Below are positions 8,609 to 18,005 of a DNA stretch of 64,000 nucleotides, in pieces. Position 1 is the stretch's first letter. Every line of letters starts with the position of its first letter. Both the position numbers and the translations under genes were made by a program. The notes under the pieces were generated by a model that was not told where the DNA came from, did no database searches, and saw only the letters and a program-made list of their open reading frames with translations. Origin of the DNA: Rhinopithecimicrobium faecis (GTDB lineage Bacteria > Bacteroidota > Bacteroidia > Sphingobacteriales > Sphingobacteriaceae); contig JAGKSB010000001.1 in NCBI GenBank assembly GCA_017942165.1, forward strand, positions 248,001-312,000. The letters run 5' to 3'.

Positions 8609-10049
8609 TTTTTAATAATTTAAAATTTTTAATAGAAATTAAGATGAAAAAATAAATTACAATACTTTCTCTAAATAAAATTGTGATACTCGACCGGCCT
8701 ATATATATTGATTTAGTAAGAAAAACAAAGAATAAGATCCAAATAAAAAGATGAGGTAATTTTTGTTGAAAAGTAGAGTTTTCGATATATCTACACCAAA
8801 ATCCAAAAATAAAAAAACAACAAACTACACCAATCATTCCAAAATCAAGATAAAAATCTGCTAAACATGACGTTCCTAAACCATGTGAAGGATTATCACC
8901 AAAAATATGATGTGTTAAAATATCAGCTGAAATTAAATCTTTACCTTCCAAACCGGTTATACCCCTTACAATAGATCCTATTCCAGGAAAAATAGCGATT
9001 AACTGATTCAATTGAACAATACCGTACTTAAATCCAAAATGATCGGTATAATCAACTGCAGCATGTACTGTTCTAACAGAAATTGCTAACTCATGCGTCG
9101 TAGGTGAAAATGAACCCGAATTTTCAAAAGATAACTTATTTATTTTTGCTTGATTATATTTTTCAATAAAACTACCCTCATTTTGAAAACTTCTAATTTG
9201 ACCAAGAAGTGTTATAAAAAATGCTGCTGAAAATATCCCCAAAACATAATATTTAATTTTCAATTTCTTATTTTGGGAAAACAAATACGTACTTAAATAC
9301 AATAAACCCAATTGAATAATTGGCCCCCTATCTCCAGAAGTTAATACAAGTATTAAATAAGTTGCAACAATCAGATTAAATAAAAATCCTAAATTTTTAA
9401 CATAGTCCATAAAACTACTTTTTAAAATTTTCATTTTTAAAAAATAAGATTTAACTATCATGTATGCAAAAATTCCATAGACAAAATATGTCTGAAAATA
9501 GGTTGCTAATGATCCTAGTTCAACAGTTCCATAACCCCCAAAGAAATAAGCTTTATTAGCCGTTCCAATAAATAACACGAAAGTGGATACGACTATTAAT
9601 AGCAATGGTATTCTATTAAATCTAGAATTGTTAGATAATCTATAGCTTGGTATAATTCCTCCCTTCATCAATGAAAAAGTATAACCTAGATTAAAACAGA
9701 TCAATCCAATAGAGGATAATATCGCGGTTCTATTTACAACATTGTTAAACAATAAATAGTCTCCCCGAAACTTATTGTAATTTCCAAGTATATAATCCAT
9801 ATATATTTGAAAGTGAACAATTAAATATCCTAAAATAAATAAGTAACTAATTCTAAGTAGCTGTTCCTTTGCCAAAGCATTAGGTTCGTAAAAACCAAAA
9901 AAAAGTATAGTGCTTACTAGAACGGAAATTATTGAGATAATTAAAGAAAATTCTGACAAAGGAATATCTACAACAATCAATCTGAAAATTTGAAAAATTA
10001 ACAGAAAGAATTGCATAATGAAAATGAAATGATTTCTTTGTATACCCAT
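8601..10049 (-). CDS. O-antigen/exopolysaccharide polymerase (Wzy-like)
   Basis: This is a 482-residue polytopic inner-membrane protein with about 11-12 hydrophobic helices and a larger periplasmic loop around residues 290-370. The TSGDRGPIIQL stretch near residue 240 is a conserved arginine-containing segment of oligosaccharide repeat-unit polymerases, which join lipid-linked units on the periplasmic face. Wzy proteins diverge strongly, so the call rests on topology, this motif, and position between the flippase and the glycosyltransferases. It is separated from the flippase gene by 34 bases and overlaps the following GT4 gene by 8. The sequence is strongly AT-rich. Confidence 0.8.
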   Translation of the reverse strand: MGIQRNHFIFIMQFFLLIFQIFRLIVVDIPLSEFSLIISIISVLVSTILFFGFYEPNALAKEQLLRISYLFILGYLIVHFQIYMDYILGNYNKFRGDYLLFNNVVNRTAILSSIGLICFNLGYTFSLMKGGIIPSYRLSNNSRFNRIPLLLIVVSTFVLFIGTANKAYFFGGYGTVELGSLATYFQTYFVYGIFAYMIVKSYFLKMKILKSSFMDYVKNLGFLFNLIVATYLILVLTSGDRGPIIQLGLLYLSTYLFSQNKKLKIKYYVLGIFSAAFFITLLGQIRSFQNEGSFIEKYNQAKINKLSFENSGSFSPTTHELAISVRTVHAAVDYTDHFGFKYGIVQLNQLIAIFPGIGSIVRGITGLEGKDLISADILTHHIFGDNPSHGLGTSCLADFYLDFGMIGVVCCFFIFGFWCRYIENSTFQQKLPHLFIWILFFVFLTKSIYIGRSSITILFRESIVIYFFILISIKNFKLLKNA

Positions 10050-10083
10050 AATAATTTTAATATTTTGATAACAGTTATTAACT

Positions 10084-11487
10084 TTAAACCTTATTTTTCA
10101 AGTGTTTAAAATAATTTATATAAAGAACTATCGATGTACAAATGGTCGCTATTAAAATTGTCAAAATTGAATTAATTAAATCCAGTTTAAAAATTTCTTT
10201 TACACTTATAATAGTTGAAAATAAGAATAATGAAATAGTAAAATTAATGATCTCAAGTTTTGAATATAGATTTAAATATTTCTTACTATAAATACAATTG
10301 ATTCCATAGCTCAAAAAAGATGTTACTACTAAACCATACATCAATTTCTCGTAACTTTTAAAATAAATTCCGAATCCAATACTAATTGTTTGTAATATTT
10401 TCTTTAATACCTCTAACCAAAGTATTACATTGGTTTTATCGAAAACTTTAAAACTGACCCTATTATATTGCTCTAAAATATAAAAATATGAGAAAACGCT
10501 TAGACATTTTAAAAAAAAGATCGAATCAATCCACTTTTCACCTAAAATTTTAACTATTATTAAATCAGCAAATAGAAATATGAAAAGGAATATAAATGTC
10601 GATGCCCATAAAATGCATACAAAAAACAGATTATAATTTTTTAAATAGAGCTGCTTATCATTTTGATTTTTTGATAAAAAAGAAAATATTAATCCTTGAT
10701 TTAAAGTATTCATAATACTATTGGGGACTTCTGATAATTTTTTCGCTTGATAAAAATTACCAGAAACAGACATAGCAAAAAATTTAGATAAAATTAAATT
10801 ATAAATATTATCATAAATCGTATTTATAATGGATGCTATAGTTGTATTAATGCCAAATTTATAAATAGACTTGAAAGATTCACAATCAAATAAAAATGAA
10901 ATATTATTTTTAGTAACGATGTTTAAAAGTATCGTATTAAAAAATATATTAGAAACCTGCATTATAACCATTGACCAAACGCCGAAATTATAATAGTAAG
11001 CAAGTACAAGTCCGATAATACTTGAAAGTGTTATAGAAAAAAACTTTATTTTATTTATTAATTTAAACTTTATATCTACGATGAGTTTTATATTTGGAAC
11101 AATTTGAAAAGCATTTAATATAATCGCAATTCCTTGAAATTTCAAAATAACTTCTAAAGCATCGTCATTATAAAATTTGCTAATAAATCCTGTGGAAAAC
11201 CATAGTATCAAATATAGGGCTACACTAATCGACAAGTTAAAAACAAAAACAGTAGAATAATCTTTGGATTCTATTGTACTTTTTCTAATTAATGCACCTC
11301 CTAATCCACTTTCTACTAAAACATTTGAAACATTTATAAAAAATAATACAATAGATATTTGTCCAAACTCATTTAATGATAATGTCTTTGCTAAAAGAAT
11401 ATTTGTTACAAATAAAATTATCATAAATGATAATTGACCAAAAATACTCCACAAGGAATTATTAAGTAATTTTTTATAGTTCATCAC
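10084..11487 (-). CDS. Oligosaccharide flippase family protein (Wzx)
   Basis: This 467-residue protein has about 12-14 predicted transmembrane helices. Its N-terminus (LLNNSLWSIFGQLSFMIILF followed by NILLAKTLSLNEFGQIS) is characteristic of the polysaccharide biosynthesis/flippase branch of the MVF/MATE-like superfamily. Wzx moves undecaprenyl-pyrophosphate-linked repeat units across the inner membrane before polymerisation. It is the only flippase candidate in the locus, and it pairs with the Wzy-like gene directly downstream. Base composition is among the lowest in G+C of the window: one 60-base stretch from 10441 has 15 G or C. Confidence 0.88.
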   Translation of the reverse strand: MMNYKKLLNNSLWSIFGQLSFMIILFVTNILLAKTLSLNEFGQISIVLFFINVSNVLVESGLGGALIRKSTIESKDYSTVFVFNLSISVALYLILWFSTGFISKFYNDDALEVILKFQGIAIILNAFQIVPNIKLIVDIKFKLINKIKFFSITLSSIIGLVLAYYYNFGVWSMVIMQVSNIFFNTILLNIVTKNNISFLFDCESFKSIYKFGINTTIASIINTIYDNIYNLILSKFFAMSVSGNFYQAKKLSEVPNSIMNTLNQGLIFSFLSKNQNDKQLYLKNYNLFFVCILWASTFIFLFIFLFADLIIVKILGEKWIDSIFFLKCLSVFSYFYILEQYNRVSFKVFDKTNVILWLEVLKKILQTISIGFGIYFKSYEKLMYGLVVTSFLSYGINCIYSKKYLNLYSKLEIINFTISLFLFSTIISVKEIFKLDLINSILTILIATICTSIVLYINYFKHLKNKV

Positions 11488-11499
11488 TTAGTATCACAA

Positions 11500-12285
11500 T
11501 TAGATTGCTTTATAGCCATTATAAATATGGTTAAGAGCTTTAATGAATGGCATTTGATTTTTGTATAATTTATGTTTACTGAGAACAAAATAAAAGTTAT
11601 ACAAGTGGCTTAAAACACCATTAAAATAAACTTTTGAAAAAGCTCCCTTAGTTTCAAAGTATTTCTTATCATAACCATTGAACCAGGTAGAATCTGAAAA
11701 ATCTACTTTACACATAATTGTAGGTACATAGATAATCTTAAGTCCACTATTTAAACAATCTAATAAAAATAAGTTTTCTTCGCCAGCTGAAAATTCAGCT
11801 CCAGCTCCAAAGCGTTCATTAAAACGAATTCCTGCATTTACTATTGGATCTCTTTTAAATGAAATCCTCACACTTGACGTTTTTAAAATATCAAATTTAT
11901 TTAAAATTTTACCTTCAACTCCTAAGGAGTTACATTTTCTAGATTGTGAATTAGTTTCATAATCATATATGATAACATCTGCTGTATGATGTTTTTTAAA
12001 TAATCCAATTAATTTTTCATGAAATTCTGGAACGAATTCTATATCATCATCTGAAATTACACACACATCACTGTTTGAAAGTCCTAATGCTTTATTCCTA
12101 CTTTTACTAAGACCCTTTTCATAAAAAGATCTCATAATTGTAAAATCAGTATCGATTGTTAAATTTGCACCCTTTATCTTATCTATTTGATTTATAATTA
12201 TAGTTTTTTTATCCTTTAAATTGAGATTTTCTAAGAATTTTAAATCATCTCTATACATTGTAGATATTAAAACATCTATGTTCAT
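11500..12285 (-). CDS. Glycosyltransferase family 2
   Basis: This is a 261-residue GT-A fold transferase. The N-terminus is short (MNIDVLISTMYRDDL). The donor-metal motif is the acidic run at D79-D81 in VISDDDIEF, preceded by the KSRNKALG segment typical of GT2 enzymes. A second conserved acidic region, AGEENLFL, lies near residue 165. It is likely to add one sugar to the lipid-linked unit on the cytoplasmic face. It sits 12 bases before the flippase gene in the same transcript. The donor is not deducible. Confidence 0.85.
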   Translation of the reverse strand: MNIDVLISTMYRDDLKFLENLNLKDKKTIIINQIDKIKGANLTIDTDFTIMRSFYEKGLSKSRNKALGLSNSDVCVISDDDIEFVPEFHEKLIGLFKKHHTADVIIYDYETNSQSRKCNSLGVEGKILNKFDILKTSSVRISFKRDPIVNAGIRFNERFGAGAEFSAGEENLFLLDCLNSGLKIIYVPTIMCKVDFSDSTWFNGYDKKYFETKGAFSKVYFNGVLSHLYNFYFVLSKHKLYKNQMPFIKALNHIYNGYKAI

Positions 12286-12289
12286 AAAA

Positions 12290-13345
12290 TTATTTATTTA
12301 TTAAAGCCATAACAGAATAATACTGAATATTTCTATAAAACTCACTTTCATTTGGAGGGTAAAAACTTGTTAATCTTTGTGCCAAATTTTTATCAAATCG
12401 TCCAAGTTTTAAAAATCCATCGACAATCCGACCTTTACTATCTCCTGAACCATCTAAATAATAAGCAGTACTATTATTATCTTTAAGAATTCTAGTAGTA
12501 AAAGTTTTAGAAATGCTATTGATCAGATTTAAATCAAAAAAATAACCTCTACTGTAACAGTCTATTATATAACTTACTTCAGCATTAGCGTGGGAAACAT
12601 CTTGTCCTTGTTTCGTCTTCTTTCTCGCATCCCAAAACGAATTCCAAAAAACGGTCCCATCAGAATTATACTTCAATTGTTTTAAAAACTTGCTATTGAA
12701 ATTTTTACAAACATTGAGATAGTCATTTTTCCTGGTGATTATATATAAATTAAAACATACATGACTCCAGAGCGCAGACATATTTGTATTTTCTCGATAA
12801 ATATTCTTATCCCCCCTCTTATGCCATTTTTCAAAAATATTCTTTTCTGAAAAATTTAATACTTGTTTATAGTATGATTTGTATTTTTTATCCAATCCAT
12901 TATCCTTAATAAGGACTAACTGCGTAGTTACATATCTCCAAAAAAAAGTTTCATATAATGGATACTCTTTACTATCGTTACCTTTATCAGGATGAGATTT
13001 ATTGACCCAAGTTTTATAATTATCTTTAAACTGACTATTTTTTATTTTAATAGAGGACTGACTATTATTAATAATTGATTTAATAATATCCATTCCCTCT
13101 AACAAATATTTTTCGTCTTTAGTCGCTAAATACATATTATTATAGGCGTCTAATGATGCCGATAATTTATATATCGCCCAACTATCATCAGCCAAAATCA
13201 GCTTTTTAGTGAAAATTCTATCTTTTGATATTTCGTTGTCAAAAGATGATTTTGCACTAAAAAAAGCTGATTTTTGAGAAAATGAATTAAAAAATATTAG
13301 ATTAAAATAAATAATCAAAAAGAAATATTTCTTAAAGTTTTCCAT
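12290..13345 (-). CDS. Secreted protein of unknown function in the polysaccharide cassette; possible helical-toroid lyase or hydrolase
   Basis: I do not recognise this 351-residue protein. A cleavable Sec signal is clear: basic MENFKK, a hydrophobic stretch to about residue 20, then a likely cut near FSQ. The mature part looks all-helical with repeated aromatic-rich helix pairs, as in alpha/alpha toroids. Noteworthy conserved-looking segments are [23 protein letters not shown] and [13 protein letters not shown], with histidine, asparagine and tyrosine positions that could form an active site. Periplasmic helical-toroid enzymes in polysaccharide loci are often lyases or hydrolases that trim or clear mislocalised polymer, as AlgL does. 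That role is inference only. The gene overlaps the sugar dehydrogenase gene by 14 bases, so it is coupled to synthesis, and its base composition matches the AT-rich cassette. Confidence 0.6.
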   Translation of the reverse strand: MENFKKYFFLIIYFNLIFFNSFSQKSAFFSAKSSFDNEISKDRIFTKKLILADDSWAIYKLSASLDAYNNMYLATKDEKYLLEGMDIIKSIINNSQSSIKIKNSQFKDNYKTWVNKSHPDKGNDSKEYPLYETFFWRYVTTQLVLIKDNGLDKKYKSYYKQVLNFSEKNIFEKWHKRGDKNIYRENTNMSALWSHVCFNLYIITRKNDYLNVCKNFNSKFLKQLKYNSDGTVFWNSFWDARKKTKQGQDVSHANAEVSYIIDCYSRGYFFDLNLINSISKTFTTRILKDNNSTAYYLDGSGDSKGRIVDGFLKLGRFDKNLAQRLTSFYPPNESEFYRNIQYYSVMALINK

Positions 13346-14615
13346 CTACATTTTCAAATAATTGACCTTTCACGTCATAAATAATTGCGTTAGATTTTTT
13401 TAATGTTGATAAATCAACTTCCAAAAACTCTTTATGAGCAACTCCTAATACGATAGCATCGAATTTTGTTGAAGGTAATTCTGTAGTACTTTCGATACCA
13501 TATTCATGCGTAACCTCAACTGGATTTGCCCATGGATCATATGTAGTCACTTTAACGCCATAGTCTTCTAATGCAGCAATTACATCAACAATCTTCGTAT
13601 TACGTACATCTGGACAATTTTCTTTGAAAGTAATTCCCAACATCAAAACTTCAGCACCATTTACATTAATACCTTTTTTAATCATTGTTTTCACAACTTG
13701 AGAAGCAACATATTCTCCCATAGAATCATTCAAACGACGACCTGCTAAGATAATTTCTGGATGATATCCATGCTCTTGCGCTTTTTGAGCTAAATAATAT
13801 GGATCCACACCGATACAGTGACCTCCTACTAATCCTGGTTTGAAAGGTAAAAAGTTCCATTTTGTACCAGCAGCTTCTAATACAGCATGCGTATCAATCT
13901 CAAGAATATTAAAAATCTTTGCCAACTCATTAACAAAGGCAATATTGATATCGCGCTGTGAGTTTTCAATAACTTTTGCAGCCTCAGCAACTTTGATAGT
14001 TGGCGCCAAATGTGTTCCAGCAATAATTACCGTTTTATAAACAGCGTCTACCTCTTGACCAATCTCAGGTGTTGAACCCGAAGTTACCTTTAATATCTTC
14101 TCTACAGTATGTTCTTTATCCCCTGGATTAATGCGTTCTGGAGAATATCCTGCAAAGAAATCAACATTAAATTTCAATCCTGAAACACGTTCCAAAACAG
14201 GAATACATTCCTCCTCTGTAACACCTGGATAAACTGTTGACTCATATACAACGATATCACCCTTTTTAAGTACCTTACCTACCGTTTCTGAAGATTTATA
14301 TAAAGGAGTTAAATCTGGTCTATTATTTTTATCAACAGGAGTTGGAACAGTTACTACATAAAAATTTGCCTCTTCAATATCCGCTAAATCAGAAGATACA
14401 TATAATCCTGTTTGATTAGAAGAATATGGGTTTTCATCTCTTAATACAGCTTGAAGAATATCATCTTCAACCTCTAATGTCAAATCTTTTCCTTGACGAA
14501 GTTCTCCAATTCTTTTTTGATTAATATCAAAACCAATTACTGGATATTTTGTAGCAAAAAGTCTTGCTAAAGGTAAGCCAACATACCCTAGACCGATGAC
14601 AGCGATTTTTTTCAT
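13332..14615 (-). CDS. UDP-N-acetyl-hexosamine 6-dehydrogenase (WbpO/TviB-like)
   Basis: This is a 427-residue nucleotide-sugar dehydrogenase. The N-terminal NAD-binding motif is [10 protein letters not shown]. The catalytic cysteine region reads [15 protein letters not shown], with C266-C268 as the expected nucleophile position. [17 protein letters not shown] and [11 protein letters not shown] are signatures of the WbpO/TviB branch, which oxidises UDP-GalNAc or UDP-GlcNAc to the uronic acid. The gene directly downstream of the WbpP/TviC-like epimerase (27 bases apart) supports production of UDP-GalNAcA for the polymer. It starts at ATG 14615 with the Rossmann motif right after it. Base composition is less AT-rich than in the transferase cassette that follows. 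Confidence 0.9.
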   Translation of the reverse strand: MKKIAVIGLGYVGLPLARLFATKYPVIGFDINQKRIGELRQGKDLTLEVEDDILQAVLRDENPYSSNQTGLYVSSDLADIEEANFYVVTVPTPVDKNNRPDLTPLYKSSETVGKVLKKGDIVVYESTVYPGVTEEECIPVLERVSGLKFNVDFFAGYSPERINPGDKEHTVEKILKVTSGSTPEIGQEVDAVYKTVIIAGTHLAPTIKVAEAAKVIENSQRDINIAFVNELAKIFNILEIDTHAVLEAAGTKWNFLPFKPGLVGGHCIGVDPYYLAQKAQEHGYHPEIILAGRRLNDSMGEYVASQVVKTMIKKGINVNGAEVLMLGITFKENCPDVRNTKIVDVIAALEDYGVKVTTYDPWANPVEVTHEYGIESTTELPSTKFDAIVLGVAHKEFLEVDLSTLKKSNAIIYDVKGQLFENVDGKL

Positions 14616-14642
14616 TATATACTTAAGTTTTTATATTTTTAA

Positions 14643-15611
14643 TTATTTTAAATTTTCCCAATACCATTGTACCGCCTCTTTCAAGCCAGCTTGAATATTA
14701 TGCGATGGTTCATAACCTAATAAGCTCTTAGCTTTGTCTACAGAAGCTAAAGAATGTGGAATATCTCCAGCACGATTAGGACCATATACAATCTCTACTT
14801 GAGCAATCTCAGCATCAAACTCCGCTAAATATTCTTTTAAAAGATTTACTAATTGCGTTAATGTCGTACGATCCCCAACAGCCGTATTATAAACGGTATT
14901 AACAGCTGCTACATTTGTTGTAGTCATCGCTAATTCATTCATCTGAATAACGTTGTCTATATATGTGAAATCACGTGAATAGTCTCCTGTACCATTGATA
15001 ACAGGGCTTTCATGGTTCATAAACTTTTTAACGAACAATGGAATTACGGCAGCATATGCACCATTAGGATCTTGTTTACGCCCAAATACATTGAAGTAAC
15101 GTAGGCCAATAGTTTCTAAACCATATGTTTTAGAAAAAATCTCAGCATATAGTTCATTCACATATTTCGTAATAGCATATGGAGATAATGGCTTTCCGAT
15201 TTTATCTTCTACTTTAGGTAATGCTTCAGAATCTCCATAAGTTGAAGAGGAAGCTGCATACATAAATCTCTTTACTCCAGCATCACGAGACGCTACAAGC
15301 ATATTTAGAAAACCAGAAACATTCACATCATTCGTCGTAATAGGATCATTAATGGAACGTGGAACGGATCCTAAAGCTGCCTGATGCAACACATAATCAA
15401 TTCCTACCGTTGCACGATGACAATCAGCTAAATTTCTAATATCTCCTTCAATTAAAGTGAAATTAGGGCTATCCATTAAATGTTGAATATTATGTAAATG
15501 ACCTGTAGCGAAATTATCCAATACAGTAACCTCATGTCCTTTACCTATAAAATATTCCGACAAATTGGAACCTATAAACCCGGCCCCTCCAGTAATTAAA
15601 ATTTTACTCAT
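14643..15611 (-). CDS. UDP-GlcNAc/UDP-GalNAc(A) C4-epimerase (WbpP/TviC-like)
   Basis: This 322-residue short-chain dehydrogenase/reductase-fold epimerase has the GGAGFIGSN NAD-binding motif at its N-terminus, ASSSTYGD with the catalytic serine, and SPYAITKYVNELYA with the YxxxK pair. The segment GSVPRSINDPI and the ending RYFNVFGRKQDPNGAYAAVIP are diagnostic of the WbpP/TviC/WbgU group, which prefers N-acetylated UDP-hexosamines. With the WbpO-like dehydrogenase it would make UDP-GalNAcA from UDP-GlcNAc. The gene lies 17 bases after the winged-helix regulator gene, with no terminator visible, so both probably share the regulator's promoter. Confidence 0.92.
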   Translation of the reverse strand: MSKILITGGAGFIGSNLSEYFIGKGHEVTVLDNFATGHLHNIQHLMDSPNFTLIEGDIRNLADCHRATVGIDYVLHQAALGSVPRSINDPITTNDVNVSGFLNMLVASRDAGVKRFMYAASSSTYGDSEALPKVEDKIGKPLSPYAITKYVNELYAEIFSKTYGLETIGLRYFNVFGRKQDPNGAYAAVIPLFVKKFMNHESPVINGTGDYSRDFTYIDNVIQMNELAMTTTNVAAVNTVYNTAVGDRTTLTQLVNLLKEYLAEFDAEIAQVEIVYGPNRAGDIPHSLASVDKAKSLLGYEPSHNIQAGLKEAVQWYWENLK

Positions 15612-15628
15612 TGTTTAAGTTTATGTTT

Positions 15629-16135
15629 TTAATTTTTATATATTTCAATGATTTTATCAAATGAAGACTCTTTATTTAGGTGTAGAATAACTTTACGGTC
15701 TAAGAGTTTTTCAATTTTAGTCCCAAGCTGCAATAAATATGCCTCATTTACGCCTTCTCCGGTAATTAGCACTTCAATCGTATTCGAGTTAATCCCTTGC
15801 GCGATATCCCCAACTAAATATATAGATCCTACATCTCCTAGCTTAGCAAGAATATTCTCTACAATCGTGTCAAAACCTATATATTTATGAATAAGTTGTT
15901 TTAAGGTTTTAAATAAGGGGTGCGTGGTGTTAGCAGAATAGGTTACTTTATTTTGATTAGCTTCTCTAAATAGGTATCCAGCATCTGTAAGTTGGTTAAG
16001 CTCCTTACGGATCGAATTTGTAGACTCATTAAACTCTTCGGCTAATCCACGAAGATGCCCCTTATTAGCTTCAGAAATAAAAAATTTCACTAATAAATTT
16101 AGGCGAGTCTTAGAGGTAATTAAAGATTCAAGCAT
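15629..16135 (-). CDS. Winged-helix regulator fused to a degenerate nucleotidyltransferase-like domain
   Basis: This is a 168-residue protein if started at ATG 16135. A longer frame opens at a TTG (16156), but that codon lies inside the -7 promoter box, so I reject it. Residues 1-70 form an ArsR-like winged helix (LRGLAEEFNESTNSIRKELNQL as turn and recognition helices, then the wing DAGYLFREANQNKV). The C-terminal part resembles the minimal nucleotidyltransferase fold (GSIYLVGDIAQGINSNTIEV), but the GSxxxGxxxxxSDxD catalytic acids are not present, so it may be a sensor. Genes of this type occur in Bacteroidota polysaccharide loci. It lies between the rml genes and the variable cassette, with a palindrome on its own promoter, suggesting autoregulation and control of the genes behind it. 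Confidence 0.8.
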   Translation of the reverse strand: MLESLITSKTRLNLLVKFFISEANKGHLRGLAEEFNESTNSIRKELNQLTDAGYLFREANQNKVTYSANTTHPLFKTLKQLIHKYIGFDTIVENILAKLGDVGSIYLVGDIAQGINSNTIEVLITGEGVNEAYLLQLGTKIEKLLDRKVILHLNKESSFDKIIEIYKN

Positions 16136-16144
16136 ACAATTGTT

Positions 16145-16167
16145 AACGAGTAACAAAAGTACTCGTT
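16145..16167 (-). promoter_or_regulatory. Promoter with palindromic operator over the -7 box
   Basis: An 8-base perfect inverted repeat, AACGAGTA and TACTCGTT, is separated by 7 bases. On the minus strand the box TACTTTTG (16161 down to 16154), a match to TAnnTTTG, lies inside the repeat and shares bases with one arm. The start codon at 16135 follows 18 bases after the box. A -33 TTG at standard spacing is absent, so the promoter may be weak or activator-dependent. The layout suits repression or autoregulation by the winged-helix protein encoded next. Confidence 0.65.
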
Positions 16168-16214
16168 TAGCATTGAAAAAAAGAATAAATTATTGTAAAA
16201 ATGAGTAATGTCAA

Positions 16215-17096
16215 TTATTTTAATACATTATGAGCAATACGCTTAACATACTCGTAATAATCACCTTTGTGATGTTCTATAGAATCTAAAACAGATTTGG
16301 CCGCTACCCAACCTTGATTGATAGCAATCTCTTCTATACAAGCGACTTTTAGGGAAGTGCGCTTTTCAATAACTTTTATAAACTCCGTAGCTTCAGCTAA
16401 GGATTCATGTGTTCCCGTATCTAACCATGCATACCCACGCCCCAAAAGCTGCACAGAGAGCTCCCTCGCGGAAAGATAATGCTGATTAACTGAAGTTATC
16501 TCCAGCTCTCCACGGGAGGAAGGCTGAACCTGCTGTGCTACATTGACAACGGAATTAGGATAGAAATACAAGCCTACAACAGCATAGGAAGATTGTGGAT
16601 TCTCAGGCTTCTCTTCAATAGCAATCGCCTCGTTATCAGCATTAAAAGACACAACGCCGTAGCGATTAGGATCATCTACATAGTACCCAAATATTACGGC
16701 CTGATCCTTCTCCTCAACCTTTGCCTTAGCAGTTAATAAAACCTGCTGCAAGCCCGCTCCATAGAAGATATTATCCCCCAAAACTAAGCATACGGCATCT
16801 GAACCTATAAAATCTGCCCCAATAATAAAAGCCTGCGCTAAGCCATCGGGACTTGGCTGCGCTGCATAAGATAATGATAAGCCCAGCTGTGTGCCATCTC
16901 CAAAAAGACGCTGAAAGTTTGGTAAGTCTTGTGGTGTAGAAATAATAAGAATTTCACGTATACCAGCCATCATCAATACCGATAGTGGATAGTAAATCAT
17001 CGGCTTATCATAAATAGGTAGCAACTGCTTCGAAACCACCTGCGTTAAGGGGTGTAAGCGTGTTCCTGAGCCTCCAGCTAATATAATTCCTTTCAT
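16215..17096 (-). CDS. rmlA: Glucose-1-phosphate thymidylyltransferase
   Basis: This 293-residue enzyme catalyses dTTP plus glucose-1-phosphate to dTDP-glucose, the first step to dTDP-L-rhamnose. The nucleotide-binding signature [11 protein letters not shown] sits at the N-terminus, followed by [17 protein letters not shown]. The sugar-phosphate site is visible in [15 protein letters not shown] and [12 protein letters not shown]. Length is normal for RmlA. It is the fourth rml gene in transcription order (B, C, D, A), 30 bases after rmlD. It ends just before the 58-base gap that carries the regulator promoter. Confidence 0.96.
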   Translation of the reverse strand: MKGIILAGGSGTRLHPLTQVVSKQLLPIYDKPMIYYPLSVLMMAGIREILIISTPQDLPNFQRLFGDGTQLGLSLSYAAQPSPDGLAQAFIIGADFIGSDAVCLVLGDNIFYGAGLQQVLLTAKAKVEEKDQAVIFGYYVDDPNRYGVVSFNADNEAIAIEEKPENPQSSYAVVGLYFYPNSVVNVAQQVQPSSRGELEITSVNQHYLSARELSVQLLGRGYAWLDTGTHESLAEATEFIKVIEKRTSLKVACIEEIAINQGWVAAKSVLDSIEHHKGDYYEYVKRIAHNVLK

Positions 17097-17126
17097 AAAC
17101 TTCTTATTAATAGCACAAGTTACCTA

Positions 17127-18005
17127 TTATTTCTTAGGGTTTAAAAGCTCAATAATCATTTTCACTAATGACTCCTTCCAATATGGAATGCTAATATCAT
17201 AAGTATCTTTAATCTTCGTAGTATCTAATAACGAATAAGCAGGTCTTTTTGCTGGCAAGGGATATTCAGACGATGGAATACCATTAATATGGCAGCTTAA
17301 CCCCAATAAATCACGTATTGCCAAGGCAAATTCATACCATGATATTACCCCTCCATTCGCGTAATGATAAATCCCGGGTACCCACCGATCACGCGACAAA
17401 ATAGTCAGTATCGCCTGCGCTAAATCATGCGCATAGGTGGGTGAGCCCACCTGATCATTAACAACAGAAATCTCTTCACGCTCGGCCATTAAACGAATCA
17501 TCGTCTTCACAAAATTCTTCCCATAGGTGGAATAAACCCACGAAGTACGGATAATGATCGCTGAAGGACAGAAGTAGCTGACAGCCTCCTCTCCACGCAG
17601 CTTCGAAAGGCCATAATAATTTATTGGATTTGTAGGAGCCTCTTCTGTTAAAGGGATATTCGAACTACCATCAAACACATAATCGGTAGATAAGTAGATA
17701 AGCTTACACTTATTTATGGTACAATATTCTGCAATTTGCTCTGTCGCAAGGTGGTTAATGCGATCAGCCTCTACTTGCTCGGTTTCGGCTAGATCTACAG
17801 CTGTAAATGCTGCAGCATGAATAATAATTGCAGGCTCATAAACTTTCAGAAAGTCAGCAATAAGAAGTGTTTGATCTAAGGGTAACTCTGCACGCGTTAA
17901 AACATATGCTTCATACTCCGACAACCCCGACAACTCCGCCAATAACTCCCTAAACTCAGAACCTACCTGCCCTGAGCCCCCAGTAACTAAAATTCTTCGT
18001 TTCAT
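17127..18005 (-). CDS. rmlD: dTDP-4-dehydrorhamnose reductase
   Basis: This NADPH-dependent reductase performs the last step to dTDP-L-rhamnose. The Rossmann motif VTGGSGQVGSE follows the start, DYVFDGSS and YYGLSKLRGE (catalytic Tyr/Lys) are in the middle, and VNDQVGSPTYAHDLA binds substrate. I place the start at ATG 18005, whose ATGA overlaps the TGA stop of rmlC, giving a typical coupled junction. The frame opens four codons earlier at 18017, but that would add only a short tail before the Rossmann fold. The protein is 292 residues from this start. It belongs to the contiguous rmlBCDA set. Confidence 0.94.
   Translation of the reverse strand: MKRRILVTGGSGQVGSEFRELLAELSGLSEYEAYVLTRAELPLDQTLLIADFLKVYEPAIIIHAAAFTAVDLAETEQVEADRINHLATEQIAEYCTINKCKLIYLSTDYVFDGSSNIPLTEEAPTNPINYYGLSKLRGEEAVSYFCPSAIIIRTSWVYSTYGKNFVKTMIRLMAEREEISVVNDQVGSPTYAHDLAQAILTILSRDRWVPGIYHYANGGVISWYEFALAIRDLLGLSCHINGIPSSEYPLPAKRPAYSLLDTTKIKDTYDISIPYWKESLVKMIIELLNPKK

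Noticed and set aside
16135..16156. TTG start at 16156 for the winged-helix regulator
   Set aside because: The TTG is part of the -7 box TACTTTTG, upstream of the expected transcription start. ATG 16135 is consistent with the promoter and the domain start.
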